A DNA stretch of 64,000 nt from Akkermansiaceae bacterium UBA956 (GCA_002293145.1 DBCO01000004.1:1-64000); one strand, 5' to 3'; counted from the first letter of the stretch, positions 1 to 9,253 are shown. The notes: generated from the letters alone by a model not told the origin. Numbers and translations: made by a program.

Positions 1-26
1 TTGCACTTCCGGGTTGAATCCAAGAT

Positions 27-515
27 ATGATTAAAAAAATTAAATACACAGCATGTGCTATCACAATCTTTTTCTGCATTTCAGGATTGATTGTATATTT
101 ACGCTTTTTTCCGAAAATTAGGTTTGATTTCAGCTTGGCCGTCGACTTTGGATCGCGCGTTTTTGCACACAATATAGGTTCCCCAGACGCGTCCATGCCT
201 GTGTATTTGAGCGATTGGCCCCATACATTCTTAAGACCTGCCTATCTTGGTGATATAGGATGGACTCAACAATCAGATGAGTTTTATTTGAGTGTAGATG
301 GGTCGATTATTGTATGCACGAGCAAACGTTACGGGAGCATGGAGCTAAATACAGCTGCCTACGATACACGGACTCATAAACTCATCACACCACATACACA
401 AAATCTCTCTCCCCAAATGTGCAATGATTACATATTTAATCTCGTTTCGCAACGTGGTGGTCGTTCTCTGCAGAACTTAGTTCCGCCAGATATAAAGAGC
501 CATGTAGTGCGTTAG
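27..515 (+). CDS. Membrane-anchored protein of unknown function
   Basis: I do not recognise this 162-residue protein. Residues 1-5 are lysine-rich (MIKKIK) and are followed by one hydrophobic stretch to about residue 27, so it looks like a signal anchor with a soluble part outside the membrane. The rest has no motif I can name and two scattered cysteines (in IVCTSK and QMCND). The gene stands alone on the plus strand, convergent with the SRPBCC gene that ends at 574. The ATG at 27 has no clear Shine-Dalgarno sequence in front of it. It could be a genuine small secreted or membrane protein. A chance ORF is less likely given its length and the plausible N-terminal topology. Confidence 0.55.
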   Translation: MIKKIKYTACAITIFFCISGLIVYLRFFPKIRFDFSLAVDFGSRVFAHNIGSPDASMPVYLSDWPHTFLRPAYLGDIGWTQQSDEFYLSVDGSIIVCTSKRYGSMELNTAAYDTRTHKLITPHTQNLSPQMCNDYIFNLVSQRGGRSLQNLVPPDIKSHVVR

Positions 516-573
516 TGCGGCTAAAACCCGAGCGGAATGAAATGTTGAAGGATGAAATACATAGTGTTTCTTG

Positions 574-1041
574 CTAGGTGTTCGGCGTACCTACTTCTCC
601 GAGAAACTGCGCCAAGGCTTTGAGTCGTTTGCGTGTTTCCCATTGCAAAACATAGCGCATCACGGGATGCAAAATCCAGCGGAGATATCGAGGTCGAGCG
701 GTGAATTGAAACCGATATGTCGCGAGAGATCCGGTTGGTGTATCGGTGTGGCGGATGCTTGCTGCGAAATGTTCGAAAAAGGGTGTATCGTTGATCATTT
801 CTACGGCCGCTACTTCACCGGGTTTGAAGGTGAGATATTTGGTCTCGATGCCGATGCAGCCGCCCAAATGTTTGCCAATGCACAATGAAGTCGCACCCTT
901 TTGTGCGATTGTGCAACCGCGAGTCAATCGTGCCTCGCGCAGCAATGTGTCCCACTCGAGGCGCCGTGAGTAGTCATGCAAGAGGGCAAATACTTCCGCC
1001 GAGCTGCATGGCATTTCTTGCATGATGGATGCTGCTGGCAT
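574..1041 (-). CDS. SRPBCC (START/Bet v1-like) domain protein
   Basis: The 155-residue protein has the look of the SRPBCC/polyketide-cyclase superfamily: an N-terminal strand (ASIMQEMPCSSAEVFALL), a helix carrying the 'DYSRRLEWD' segment typical of these domains, alternating beta strands, and a long C-terminal helix (VLQWETRKRLKALAQFL). Members bind small hydrophobic ligands in a cavity; the ligand cannot be told from sequence. It lies 18 bp downstream of hisS on the same strand, so the two are probably co-transcribed, though no functional link is known. A second ATG (MQEMPCSS) lies six codons in and could be the true start. Confidence 0.7.
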   Translation of the reverse strand: MPAASIMQEMPCSSAEVFALLHDYSRRLEWDTLLREARLTRGCTIAQKGATSLCIGKHLGGCIGIETKYLTFKPGEVAAVEMINDTPFFEHFAASIRHTDTPTGSLATYRFQFTARPRYLRWILHPVMRYVLQWETRKRLKALAQFLGEVGTPNT

Positions 1042-1059
1042 GGTAGGCAGATTGATTTG

Positions 1060-2355
1060 TTAGGCCAACAAAGGCCCATCGGGTCGATGGATGCGATTGA
1101 TCATTTCTTCGACAATGCCTTCGGCGGAAACGGTGGTCTCCGCGCGTGATGCTAGCATTTTCAGCTTCAGTGTCGGATAATCTTGTCCCACGACCAAGGC
1201 GAAACGAGCACCTGCTTGATCGGAGCGTTGGAGTTGTTTGTTGAATTTCATGGCCGTCATCGGGTAGTCCACCGAGAGTCCGGCCGTGCGCAAATCGGTA
1301 ACGAGACGCAGCGCTTCGTTGCGTTTCTCTTCCTGATCAATCGCCACATACACATCGCATCCTGCCTGATTGCGTTGCAACCAAACTTCCATTTGCATCA
1401 GCGTGTGCGGCGTTTCTTCGATGAGATTGCGAATCACATAGTCGCCCATCGCAAAGCCCGTGGCAGGTAAGCTGACTTTGCCATCCGAAATTGTCGAAAC
1501 GAGAGTATCGTAGCGACCTCCTCCCGCGACAGCGCGCATCGAAGCTCGGGCATCAAAGACCTCGAACACGAGACCTGTGTAGTAAGCGAGTCCACGCACA
1601 ATCGAAAGATCCCAGCGAATGAATTCGCCCAGGCCGCGCGCCGTGAGATTGGCGAGCAGATCACGATAGGTCGTAGAGGCATTGTCGGGATTGGCGATGA
1701 ACTCCTTGACCTCATCGAGTGTTAGACCGAGAGCACCCAATTTTTCATGCAAGACGTCGGTTTTGTCGCGTTCAAGTTTGTCGACGATCTGCAAAAATGT
1801 GGCGAGTTGTTCCTCATTGAGTCCGCGATTTTTCGCAAAGTCTGCCCAGGCTTGGCGATCAGAAACGCGCACTTGGTAATCGGATTTCTCAAATCCAAAA
1901 GCGCGCATGGTATCGATGGCAACGGCTAACAATTCCGCATCAGCAGCCGCGCTGTCTTCGCCGAGGATGTCGACATTGAATTGGAAAAACTCGCGACCAC
2001 GGCCTTTCTGTGGCTTCTCGTAGCGAAAGCATTGACCGATCTCAAACCACTTCAGCGGCTTGGGGAAATCGCGTTGATTATCGGCAGCAAGGCGCGCCAG
2101 CGAGGCGGTAACTTCGGGGCGAAGTGTGATATCGCGACCACCTTGATCGGAGAAACGAAAGAGTTGTGTGGAGAGCTCACCACCAGATTTTTTCAGATAG
2201 AGTCCCGTGTCTTCGAGCAGAGGTGTCTCATATTCGACGAAACCGTGACGCCGGGCCGTGGCGCGCCAGGTTTCGTGCAAATACTGGCGCACAGCAAAAT
2301 CACGAGGAAGGAAATCGCGGAAACCAGGCAGGGATTGGAAAGCAGAAACAGCCAT
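1060..2355 (-). CDS. hisS: Histidyl-tRNA synthetase
   Basis: A class II aminoacyl-tRNA synthetase that charges tRNA-His in the cytoplasm. At 431 residues it is of normal length. Class II signatures are visible: motif 1 near the N-terminus (GFRDFLPRD), motif 2 (FEIGQCFRYEKPQKGRGREF, about residues 105-125), the histidine-specific segments LAYYTGLVFEVF and AGGGRYD (around residues 255-280), and motif 3 (ATGFAMG). A C-terminal anticodon-binding domain follows (VYVAIDQEE onward). It is the upstream gene of a two-gene unit with the SRPBCC protein. Confidence 0.96.
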   Translation of the reverse strand: MAVSAFQSLPGFRDFLPRDFAVRQYLHETWRATARRHGFVEYETPLLEDTGLYLKKSGGELSTQLFRFSDQGGRDITLRPEVTASLARLAADNQRDFPKPLKWFEIGQCFRYEKPQKGRGREFFQFNVDILGEDSAAADAELLAVAIDTMRAFGFEKSDYQVRVSDRQAWADFAKNRGLNEEQLATFLQIVDKLERDKTDVLHEKLGALGLTLDEVKEFIANPDNASTTYRDLLANLTARGLGEFIRWDLSIVRGLAYYTGLVFEVFDARASMRAVAGGGRYDTLVSTISDGKVSLPATGFAMGDYVIRNLIEETPHTLMQMEVWLQRNQAGCDVYVAIDQEEKRNEALRLVTDLRTAGLSVDYPMTAMKFNKQLQRSDQAGARFALVVGQDYPTLKLKMLASRAETTVSAEGIVEEMINRIHRPDGPLLA

Positions 2356-2479
2356 AAGAGGAGGGAAGTAATACTCGCCCGCGAGGGAAATGGCAAGGTG
2401 GAAGTGATTAAGGGTATGGGTTGAGCCAAAGTACGTAATTGTTATTCTCAGTTCAAGTTCTCTGCCGAGGTGACAAACT

Positions 2480-3326
2480 CAGTGACGCACAGGAATGAGC
2501 TATTATGGATGTTTTGGATACGTTTTCCCAATTCCGATTTTTATGAAATCTGTTTTTTCTATGCAATAACAAACGATGATGGCTGGATGTTTGTCGATCC
2601 AGATGGCTGTCCCTAGTTGAGCATCGGGGTATGCTCGACGGCTCCGCATGATGAAGTGGCGGATCACTCTCCCTCCTTTGCCAAAACCATTGCAAGCAAG
2701 AAGGAATGGGCGCAAAAGACTCATGCTCAGCTAGTAGATCGTCTCGAGTGTAACTCGCTCGGAGGTTGGTCAGATGCGCAGGTTTTTCGACAGGGAAAAC
2801 GGGAAGTACCTTATGTGCTGACGTGGAATTTGTTGGCATCGTATGCACGAAAGCAGAAAATGACCTACGAGAAATATGGACATACAGGATTGCAAAATGA
2901 CGTCTTGCCGGTCTTCGAAAGTGGCTTTGCCAAACACTGTGACGATGTTTGTAAGAAGATGGCAGTGACCAAAGATGACCCTTGGTTGATTGGACATTTT
3001 TCAGACAATGAACTTCCGTTCGTGAGCAAGGATGTTCTCAAGCGGTTCTTGAAAACCTCAAGCAGGGGAGAGAGTCACGCTGCGGCAGCACAGTTTCTTG
3101 AGAGGAAAGGAATCAAAGAGGACGCGATCAAGAGCGAGCATGATACCGAGTTCATGGCACTCGTTTTGAAAGCCTATTACAAAACGGTGCACGATGCGAT
3201 GCACAAGTATGATCCGAATCACTTATGATTCTTGGGAAATATTTGCTATATGCTATCAGATTTGCAGAAGCTCACAAGAAAAAAGCGGGACTGAGCGAAT
3301 TGTTGCAGATATTTTGTTTTATTGAT
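2480..3326 (+). pseudogene. Decayed glycoside hydrolase (agarase-like TIM barrel) remnant
   Basis: The frame from 2617 to 3225 reads through a protein with strong glycosidase-like segments (VPYVLTWNLLASYARK, DPWLIGHFSDNELPF, KYDPNHL), reminiscent of agarase-like GH proteins of PVC bacteria. It has no good start. The first codon is a TTG directly after an in-frame TAG at 2614-2616, and upstream of that TAG the same frame reads NDDGWMFVDPDG, a motif that normally precedes this barrel. At the 3' end the frame stops with TGA at 3226-3228 inside the usual PNHL-Y-L-G segment, while the +1 frame continues with ILGKYLLYAIRFAEAHKKK until 3324-3326. A nonsense codon plus a frameshift, with both ends missing, point to an inactivated and truncated gene. 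The family assignment is from memory of motifs. Confidence 0.6.
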
Positions 3327-3464
3327 GGATGACAAGAAGACAGGGAATGATTGCAGGAGCGATTTACCGAAGTCAACTGCTTCAACCCGCATGTCGTGTC
3401 TAAGTAGGCCAAGAATGTTATGGCAAGCTCCATGAGTCGCTACAATGATCCCTGTATCTCCATC

Positions 3465-4262
3465 CTACGCGCTCTTGCGAGGTCGTGTTGACATGATCAA
3501 GCGCAGCACGGCCAGGGGGAGCAGGGAAATGCCTGCGGCGGCGAGGGCAATTTTCCAACCGGGATAGACACGGGCGTTCCGTGCATCCATGGCCATGATG
3601 GCTTCGCTGACGACTTGTTCTTTGTCGACGTAGAACCACTCGCGCATGCCATCGAAGTCTTGGCCTTGCACGCGGGCTGCGACTTTGCCAAATTCGGTGT
3701 GAACGGGACCAGGGCAGACGGCTAGCACGTTGATGCAGCATTCTTTGAGTTCAATGCGCAGGGCTTCGGAAAAGCTCGATACGAAAGCCTTGGTGGCGGC
3801 ATACACCGCGAAGTCGGGGATCGGCAAAATGCTGGCGAGCGAGCTGATGTTGATGATCGATCCATGCTGGCGGCTGATCATATCGGGTAAGATCAAGTGG
3901 CAGAGATGCGTGAGCCCTTCCATGTTCAAACGCATCATGGTTTCGAGTTTTTCCCAGGAAGCATCGGCAAAGGTCCCGTAATCTCCGATGCCGGCGTTGT
4001 TGATGAGGCAATCGGGATGGAGTTTTTTTTCTGCGAGGGCTGCCGCCAATTGATTGCGTTGCGCGGAGATTGATAGGTCTGCCTCGAAGCAGCGGACCTG
4101 TACTCCATACTCGCGCACGAGCTCTCCGGCCAGTGTGGTAAGGCGATCACCGCGACGTGCGACGAGCACCATGGTCTCGCAGCGATGGGCGAGTTGTCGG
4201 GCAAATTCTTCGCCGAGGCCCGAGGACGCACCGGTGATCAGCAAGCAGGCAATGTCTTTCAT
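3465..4262 (-). CDS. Short-chain dehydrogenase/reductase (DltE-like)
   Basis: An NAD(P)-dependent oxidoreductase of the classical SDR family, 265 residues. The cofactor motif TGASSGLG is at residues 10-17, NNAG at 88-91, catalytic Ser near 140, and the Tyr154-x3-Lys158 pair in VYAATKAF. The C-terminus ends in a hydrophobic segment (ALAAAGISLLPLAVLRLIM) after a basic linker, suggesting membrane association as in several DltE-like SDRs. The substrate is unknown. It starts 15 bp after the basic-secretory-protein gene on the same strand, so both are probably one transcript. Confidence 0.88.
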   Translation of the reverse strand: MKDIACLLITGASSGLGEEFARQLAHRCETMVLVARRGDRLTTLAGELVREYGVQVRCFEADLSISAQRNQLAAALAEKKLHPDCLINNAGIGDYGTFADASWEKLETMMRLNMEGLTHLCHLILPDMISRQHGSIINISSLASILPIPDFAVYAATKAFVSSFSEALRIELKECCINVLAVCPGPVHTEFGKVAARVQGQDFDGMREWFYVDKEQVVSEAIMAMDARNARVYPGWKIALAAAGISLLPLAVLRLIMSTRPRKSA

Positions 4263-4277
4263 AGAGAGGAAAAATGG

Positions 4278-4949
4278 TTAGTTTTTGGGCTTCGTGGTTT
4301 TTTCGGTGATGTATTCTTTCCACATCGCATCGACCGTCGCGCCGCAGATGGTTTCGATGGTGTTGGCTTGATACGAGCCATCGTGGCAGGCGGTGTTGAG
4401 CTTGCGGATCAAATCCTTGCCGGGCGTTTTTTTCTGATCGATCCAGTCAAGAAAGGAGCCGGCGATGCCATAGCCTTGTTTGTAGGAACTGCGTTCTGGA
4501 TCGAGCTGCCATGAGTTGTTTTTCCCTGGCTCATAGTGGTGATAGCGAATGTAATCGGCCAAGCCCTCGGTGAGCCAGAATTCTCCCTTGCTCTTGTAAT
4601 CTTGTACGATGTGCACTAATTCGTGAACGACCATGCCGTAGTCTTGCGGTGATTTTTTGAGCCAGTCCGCGGAGAAATGGATTTCATTGCCACGTGCGTA
4701 GGCGACGCCATCCATGGGTTCGAAAATCATGGTGATCGATTTTTTTGGCAGCTCGCGGGTTTTATCGAAAAGCAGGTTGTGAATTTTAGGATACCATGCC
4801 TCGGCGATGGTTTTTGCTTTGTCTGCAAATTCCTGACACTGCGGGGCTTTGCTCAAATCGAGTGTGATGCTGAGCTTGGAGGCTTCTTGTGCATGAGTCC
4901 GTGGTGCAATCAGTAGGCAATATGCGAGGAATAAACGGAGTGAGATCAT
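4278..4949 (-). CDS. Basic secretory protein family metallopeptidase
   Basis: A secreted protein of about 223 residues with a cleavable signal peptide (ISLRLFLAYCLLIAPRTHA). The zinc-binding helix HELVH is at residues 109-113, followed by a conserved LTEGLADYIRYHHYEPG region that supplies the third ligand region in gluzincin-like BSP proteins. Plant basic secretory proteins and their bacterial relatives share this arrangement; they are presumed peptidases but most have unknown substrates. I chose the ATG at 4949 because it starts just before the signal peptide; a longer reading from 4985 adds a hydrophilic stretch. It is divergent from the MalY-type gene. Confidence 0.8.
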   Translation of the reverse strand: MISLRLFLAYCLLIAPRTHAQEASKLSITLDLSKAPQCQEFADKAKTIAEAWYPKIHNLLFDKTRELPKKSITMIFEPMDGVAYARGNEIHFSADWLKKSPQDYGMVVHELVHIVQDYKSKGEFWLTEGLADYIRYHHYEPGKNNSWQLDPERSSYKQGYGIAGSFLDWIDQKKTPGKDLIRKLNTACHDGSYQANTIETICGATVDAMWKEYITEKTTKPKN

Positions 4950-5059
4950 GCGGGCTGACTGTATGGTTTTTTGGTGACGAGTCAATGCTGAGGATTTTTC
5001 TCTATGATGCTGGATTTTTTCCGATGAGTCGTGCAGTATCGCTCATGAGAACACTAATT

Positions 5060-6208
5060 ATGACATACGACTTCGATACCATCATTCCGCGCCGTGGTAC
5101 TGGCAACATCAAGCATGACCGTCGTCCGGATCTGGAACCGTTTTGGGTGGCGGACATGGATTTTGCCTCAGCGCCGGAAATCACCGAGGCGCTGATTCGC
5201 CGTGTGCAGCATCCAGTGTATGGCTACGCACAAGCGCACCAGGGCGTGATTGATGTGACGCTGGATTATTTGCAAAAACGTCATGGAGTGAAGGTGACAG
5301 CGGAGTCGATCATGTGGCTTGGCGGACTGGTGCCGGCCTTATCACTCGCGGTTAAGGCCTTTTGTAAGCCCGGTGAAGCGGTGATGACTTGCACGCCATC
5401 GTATCCGCCGTTTCTCGGCGTGCATCACGACCATGCTACTGTGGAGTTGATCTGCATTCCTCATGCTCAGGTGGATGGACTGTGGACATTTGATTTCGCG
5501 GCGATGGAGGCTGCGATTACACCGCAGACGCGGCTCTTTTTGTTGAGCAATCCACAAAATCCGTTAGGTCGGGTCTTTAGCCGTGCCGAGTTGATGCAGC
5601 TAGCGGAATTTTGCCGAGCTCATGACTTGGTTCTCGTCTCTGACGAAATTCATTGCGATCTGGTGTTCGATGAAACGGCGACACCTCACATTTGTGGTCA
5701 CGCCTTACCGGAAGAATTTCATGATCGCATCATTACGCTGCTCTCGCCGTCGAAGACCTACAACATCGCGGGCATTGGCATTGCGTATGCGCTGATCACG
5801 AATGATTCGCTCAAGCGCAAATTTACGGCATCGCGTGGGCATACCCAATCAGAGATCAGTACTTTTGGTTACTACGCGGCCGAGGCAGCCTATCAGTTTG
5901 GTGAGCCATGGCGTCAGCAAATGCTGGCGTATCTTGCCGAAAATCAACGGCTGATGCACGAGTATCTCAAATGCGCAGTACCGCAGTTGGTCGTGAACCA
6001 CAACCAAGCAACGTATCTAACGTGGATGGATTGCCGCGCGTATTCGTGGGGAAATCCCGCGCAGTATTTGGAAAAAGAAGCGCAACTTTTTGTCTCAGAC
6101 GGAGCATTCTTTGGGGTGCCGCAGCACATCCGATTCAACTTCGCCTGTCCGCGCACGCAGATGATGCGAGGCTTGGAGAAAATGACAAAAGTACTATCTT
6201 TATCGTAG
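5060..6208 (+). CDS. MalY/PatB-type PLP aminotransferase (putative cystathionine beta-lyase)
   Basis: A fold-type I PLP enzyme of 382 residues. The MalY/PatB signature is clear: an N-terminal IIPRRGTGNIKHD, followed by PFWVADMDF, the DEIHCDL segment that contacts the pyridine ring, and the Schiff-base lysine in SPSKTYN (Lys232). These enzymes cleave cystathionine to homocysteine, pyruvate and ammonia; some also act on other C-S substrates or serve as regulators. The ATG at 5060 is preferred because homologues begin with the YDFDTIIPR block; the open frame extends upstream to 4889 but that part overlaps the divergent gene and its promoter. The methionine synthase genes lie 20 kb away, so any pathway link is inference. 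Confidence 0.88.
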   Translation: MTYDFDTIIPRRGTGNIKHDRRPDLEPFWVADMDFASAPEITEALIRRVQHPVYGYAQAHQGVIDVTLDYLQKRHGVKVTAESIMWLGGLVPALSLAVKAFCKPGEAVMTCTPSYPPFLGVHHDHATVELICIPHAQVDGLWTFDFAAMEAAITPQTRLFLLSNPQNPLGRVFSRAELMQLAEFCRAHDLVLVSDEIHCDLVFDETATPHICGHALPEEFHDRIITLLSPSKTYNIAGIGIAYALITNDSLKRKFTASRGHTQSEISTFGYYAAEAAYQFGEPWRQQMLAYLAENQRLMHEYLKCAVPQLVVNHNQATYLTWMDCRAYSWGNPAQYLEKEAQLFVSDGAFFGVPQHIRFNFACPRTQMMRGLEKMTKVLSLS

Positions 6209-6236
6209 ATCGATATTTGGGGTATTGTTTGTTTCT

Positions 6237-7259
6237 ATGAAAACAATCATTTACCCCGTCGTTTTTGCGCTAGCTAGCATTCTATTCTCCCAGGCTCAAT
6301 TGATTTATCAAGGAGGCGAAGGCATAGGTAAGGGCAAGCATATTGTTTTTTTGGCTTCTGATCATGAATACCGTAGTGAAGAAGCTTGCCCCGCTCTAGC
6401 GCGCATTCTTTCCAAGCACCATGGATTCCGCTGCACGGTGGTATTTGGTGTGGATGCTGCGGGGCACATCGAAGCCGGATCTTCGAACATTCCAGGGATC
6501 GAGGCCCTCAAAGATGGCGACCTGTTTTTCATTTTTGCGCGATTCCTTTCGCCGACTCAGGAGCAAATGCAGCCGATTATCGATTACATTGAGCGCGCTG
6601 GTCCCGTCGTAGGTCTGCGCACTTCATCGCACGCATTCCAAATTGATGCGAAGAGTCCCTTGGCGAAATACAGCTATGACTCCAAGGTTGCAGGATATGA
6701 AAATGGGTTCGGCCATCAAGTACTCGGCAATACCTGGGTGGGTCACTATGGTCAAAATCACAAACAAGGTACACGCATTCAGTTGATTCCTGAGCAAAAA
6801 GAGAATCCGATTCTCCGTGGTGTGAAAGATGGGGCGTTCACCTATTGCGGTGGCTATGTGGGCAAAGCAGCGGCAGATTTTACTGTGATCGCCAATAGTC
6901 AGCCAATGGTATCGATGGACCCCAAAGCGGAAGTCGATGCTTCTAAGCCACCCATGCCATGCACTTGGACACGCGAATACACATCCACGTCAGGAAAAAA
7001 AGGCCGTGCCTTTCATAGCACGCAGGGCGCTTCTCAGGATATGATCGACGATAACTACCGTCGCATGATCATCAATGGCACGTTATGGGCGCTTGGTATG
7101 GAAAAACAGATCACCAAGACACTGGATATTTCCTTCGTCGGACCTTACCAGCCTCGAACATTTTCGTTCGATGGCTATGCACGTAATGTGAAGCCTTCCA
7201 ACCTACAATCGCTCGATAGTCCGATTTTGCCGAACGAGGAAAGCAATCAGAAGAAATAA
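6237..7259 (+). CDS. Secreted ThuA-domain protein
   Basis: About 340 residues. A signal peptide (TIIYPVVFALASILFSQAQ) is followed by a class I glutamine-amidotransferase-like ThuA fold: HIVFLASDHEYRSEEACPALARIL, then PVVGLRTSSHAF and GNTWVGHYG, ending with GTLWALGME. ThuA domains are frequent in PVC bacteria near glycan-degradation genes; their reaction is not settled. The ATG at 6237 is preferred over an upstream in-frame TTG at 6225 because it immediately precedes the signal peptide. It follows the MalY gene by 28 bp and could be co-transcribed. Confidence 0.82.
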   Translation: MKTIIYPVVFALASILFSQAQLIYQGGEGIGKGKHIVFLASDHEYRSEEACPALARILSKHHGFRCTVVFGVDAAGHIEAGSSNIPGIEALKDGDLFFIFARFLSPTQEQMQPIIDYIERAGPVVGLRTSSHAFQIDAKSPLAKYSYDSKVAGYENGFGHQVLGNTWVGHYGQNHKQGTRIQLIPEQKENPILRGVKDGAFTYCGGYVGKAAADFTVIANSQPMVSMDPKAEVDASKPPMPCTWTREYTSTSGKKGRAFHSTQGASQDMIDDNYRRMIINGTLWALGMEKQITKTLDISFVGPYQPRTFSFDGYARNVKPSNLQSLDSPILPNEESNQKK

Positions 7260-7298
7260 CTACGTTAGATCGTTATCCTGAAATCCGAAGTAGGAACC

Positions 7299-7409
7299 AC
7301 GAAATACACAAAATACACGAAAATTGATTTTTTAAAAACGGGTATTCTCATGCACTGTTAAGTGATGTGTGCACACCAATGAAATGCTCAACCATTTTGT
7401 GTATTTCGT
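7299..7409. repeat. Inverted repeat pair in a convergent intergenic region
   Basis: A 16-bp sequence (ACGAAATACACAAAAT, 7299-7314) recurs in inverted orientation at 7394-7409, separated by 79 bp. Both copies sit in a longer AACCAC...AAATACAC context. The pair lies between the 3' ends of the ThuA gene and dtd. It may act as a bidirectional terminator or be the remains of a small repeat family. Similar ACCACGAAATACAC strings occur in many environmental genomes, which is recollection rather than something shown here. Confidence 0.6.
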
Positions 7410-7465
7410 AACTTTTGTGGTTAGGAAATAGCTTATCTGGTTTTTCAGTTGAGAGACCTAGGTTT

Positions 7466-7918
7466 TTACTGTCGGTCCCGTGAATCGATGAGAATGGTCA
7501 CGGGGCCATCATTGACCAGTGACACTTGCATATCGGCACCGAAGCGACCTTGCTGGACGTTCTTGCATAGTGTAGCAGTCATTGCGGTGCAAAATTCTTG
7601 ATACATTGACTCGGCCTTGTCTGGTCGGGCCGCGCGCAGAAAGGACGGACGGTTGCCCTTTTTCGTGGAGGCATGAAGCGTGAATTGGCTGATCACCAAA
7701 ATGGAGCCACCAATGTCTAGCACATGGCGGTTCATCTTACCTTCCTCGTCGGAAAAAATGCGCATCTGGCTGATCTTTCTGACGAGCCAATCGAGATCCT
7801 CGTGTTCATCGCGATCTTCGATGCCTAAGAGCACGAGAAGCCCGCCTTGGATTGCGCCGAGGCATTCACCTGCAACCTCGACCTTCGCCTCACTGACCCG
7901 TTGTATCACTGCTCGCAT
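7466..7918 (-). CDS. dtd: D-aminoacyl-tRNA deacylase
   Basis: Removes D-amino acids (and glycine from tRNA-Ala) from mischarged tRNA. The 150-residue length and all hallmark segments match: MRAVIQRVSEAKVEV at the N-terminus, the catalytic SQFTL motif at residues 77-81, and the cross-subunit Gly-cisPro motif in NDGPVT (residues 136-141). It is convergent with the ThuA gene and 72 bp downstream of the cytochrome gene on the same strand. Confidence 0.96.
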   Translation of the reverse strand: MRAVIQRVSEAKVEVAGECLGAIQGGLLVLLGIEDRDEHEDLDWLVRKISQMRIFSDEEGKMNRHVLDIGGSILVISQFTLHASTKKGNRPSFLRAARPDKAESMYQEFCTAMTATLCKNVQQGRFGADMQVSLVNDGPVTILIDSRDRQ

Positions 7919-7990
7919 GGGGAAAGAATGCGTGAGACCGTGGAACTTTTCAAGTTTGCGTGTGCAGAGAGCTGAGGAAAAATTCGAGGC

Positions 7991-9253
7991 TCACAAAACT
8001 CCCGTATCGCGCAAGATTGTCGCGATGCGGCGGCGCTCGGACAATTTCATGCTTGTGAATTCGTTATCGCAGGTAGGTGCATCTAGGATGGTTTTGAGTC
8101 TCGTGAGCACCCGCGATTTGACGGCTGTGGGCAGGTTGCGAAAGGCGTCCGAGTAGATCATATACGAGCAACGATTTTTGAAGAGTCGGGTGTTCAACTG
8201 AAAATCGGCGAGCGAGTCGCCATTTTTTGCACGGGGGATCGATTCGGAAAATTCTTTCTGAAATGCCTCGCTGCCCTCGACACCATCATCGCCCATCTCG
8301 GCTTCTGTTTTGAACAAGAACCACTCGACGATGCGTTGCGCAGCTTGCTCAGCCACACGTCCCGCCGCGCCTTGATCATGGTCGCCATCGGGATCGATCG
8401 ATTTGCTGAGAAAATGCGCTCGCTGGTAGTTCATCGAGGCCGCGGTGAGCAAATTGTGCGCTTGGCATTGATGCTCTAATAGCATCAGAGCGACGATGTC
8501 ACTGGTGTTGACGGGGTATTTTTTTGCATCGAGGTGACCGTCTAGCGACACCAAATCTGAGGTCGCGGCTTTGGCTTTTCGGCCATCGGCGTAGGTGCGA
8601 TTCCCCAAATGTGGTAAGGCGATTTTTCCCGTCACGTAGTAGCCGCCCCAGCGTTCTGGGATGGGTGTTTCGTGCGTGACTACACCAGAGCCAAACGAGA
8701 GCAGGGGATGCCCGTCTTCATCGGGAAACACCGAGCGAATCAAAACGCCTGGAACATTTTCCGTGCGACCCGTACCATGGCAGGAAAGGCAATCGCTGGT
8801 GTCGCGTTCGACTTTGGGCGGGCGACTTTCGTTGCCGAGTTCGATCAAATAAAACACCTGCCCGAGCTTGGGATCGTTGATGATGATTTCCATTACGCCA
8901 CCCGGGACGTAGCCGGCATAGCAGTCGCGCGAAAAAAACAAAGCGCGCGGATTGCCCGGATGAATCAACCCATTTTGCTTGCTGGTTTTGGAATAGACTA
9001 AGACCTGCGAAGTCGCGGGCACTTTCAATGCTCGAAGTACCTCATGCATGCGCGCCAATGGTGTGTGGCCTGTGAGCTTGGCGGTGCCGCTTTGCCAATC
9101 TCTTGCGAGCTTTGAGAGCGCATCGGTGGGAGTTTGATCCGAGTAGCGCAGTGGTGGTAGATCCCATAAATCCACTTGCCCCGCGGAAGGTTGGCAGGAG
9201 AGCAAAGCGCCTAGCAAAGATACACTCGCGATGGTCTTATGAGTTTTTTTCAT
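7991..9253 (-). CDS. Lipoprotein with a single c-type heme site
   Basis: About 420 residues. The N-terminus MKKTHKTIASVSLLGALLSC has a lipobox-like LLSC, so it is probably a lipoprotein. One heme-binding motif, CLSCH, lies near residue 155, in the context SDCLSCHGTGRTENVPGV. The surrounding regions (NPRALFFSRDCYAGYVPGG and VFYLIELG before the heme, SFGSGVVTHETPIPERWGGYYVTG after it) recur in a family of uncharacterised PVC cytochromes as I recall it. It probably handles electrons in the periplasm; partner unknown. ATG at 9253 is preferred over the in-frame TTG at 9259. Confidence 0.75.
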   Translation of the reverse strand: MKKTHKTIASVSLLGALLSCQPSAGQVDLWDLPPLRYSDQTPTDALSKLARDWQSGTAKLTGHTPLARMHEVLRALKVPATSQVLVYSKTSKQNGLIHPGNPRALFFSRDCYAGYVPGGVMEIIINDPKLGQVFYLIELGNESRPPKVERDTSDCLSCHGTGRTENVPGVLIRSVFPDEDGHPLLSFGSGVVTHETPIPERWGGYYVTGKIALPHLGNRTYADGRKAKAATSDLVSLDGHLDAKKYPVNTSDIVALMLLEHQCQAHNLLTAASMNYQRAHFLSKSIDPDGDHDQGAAGRVAEQAAQRIVEWFLFKTEAEMGDDGVEGSEAFQKEFSESIPRAKNGDSLADFQLNTRLFKNRCSYMIYSDAFRNLPTAVKSRVLTRLKTILDAPTCDNEFTSMKLSERRRIATILRDTGVL

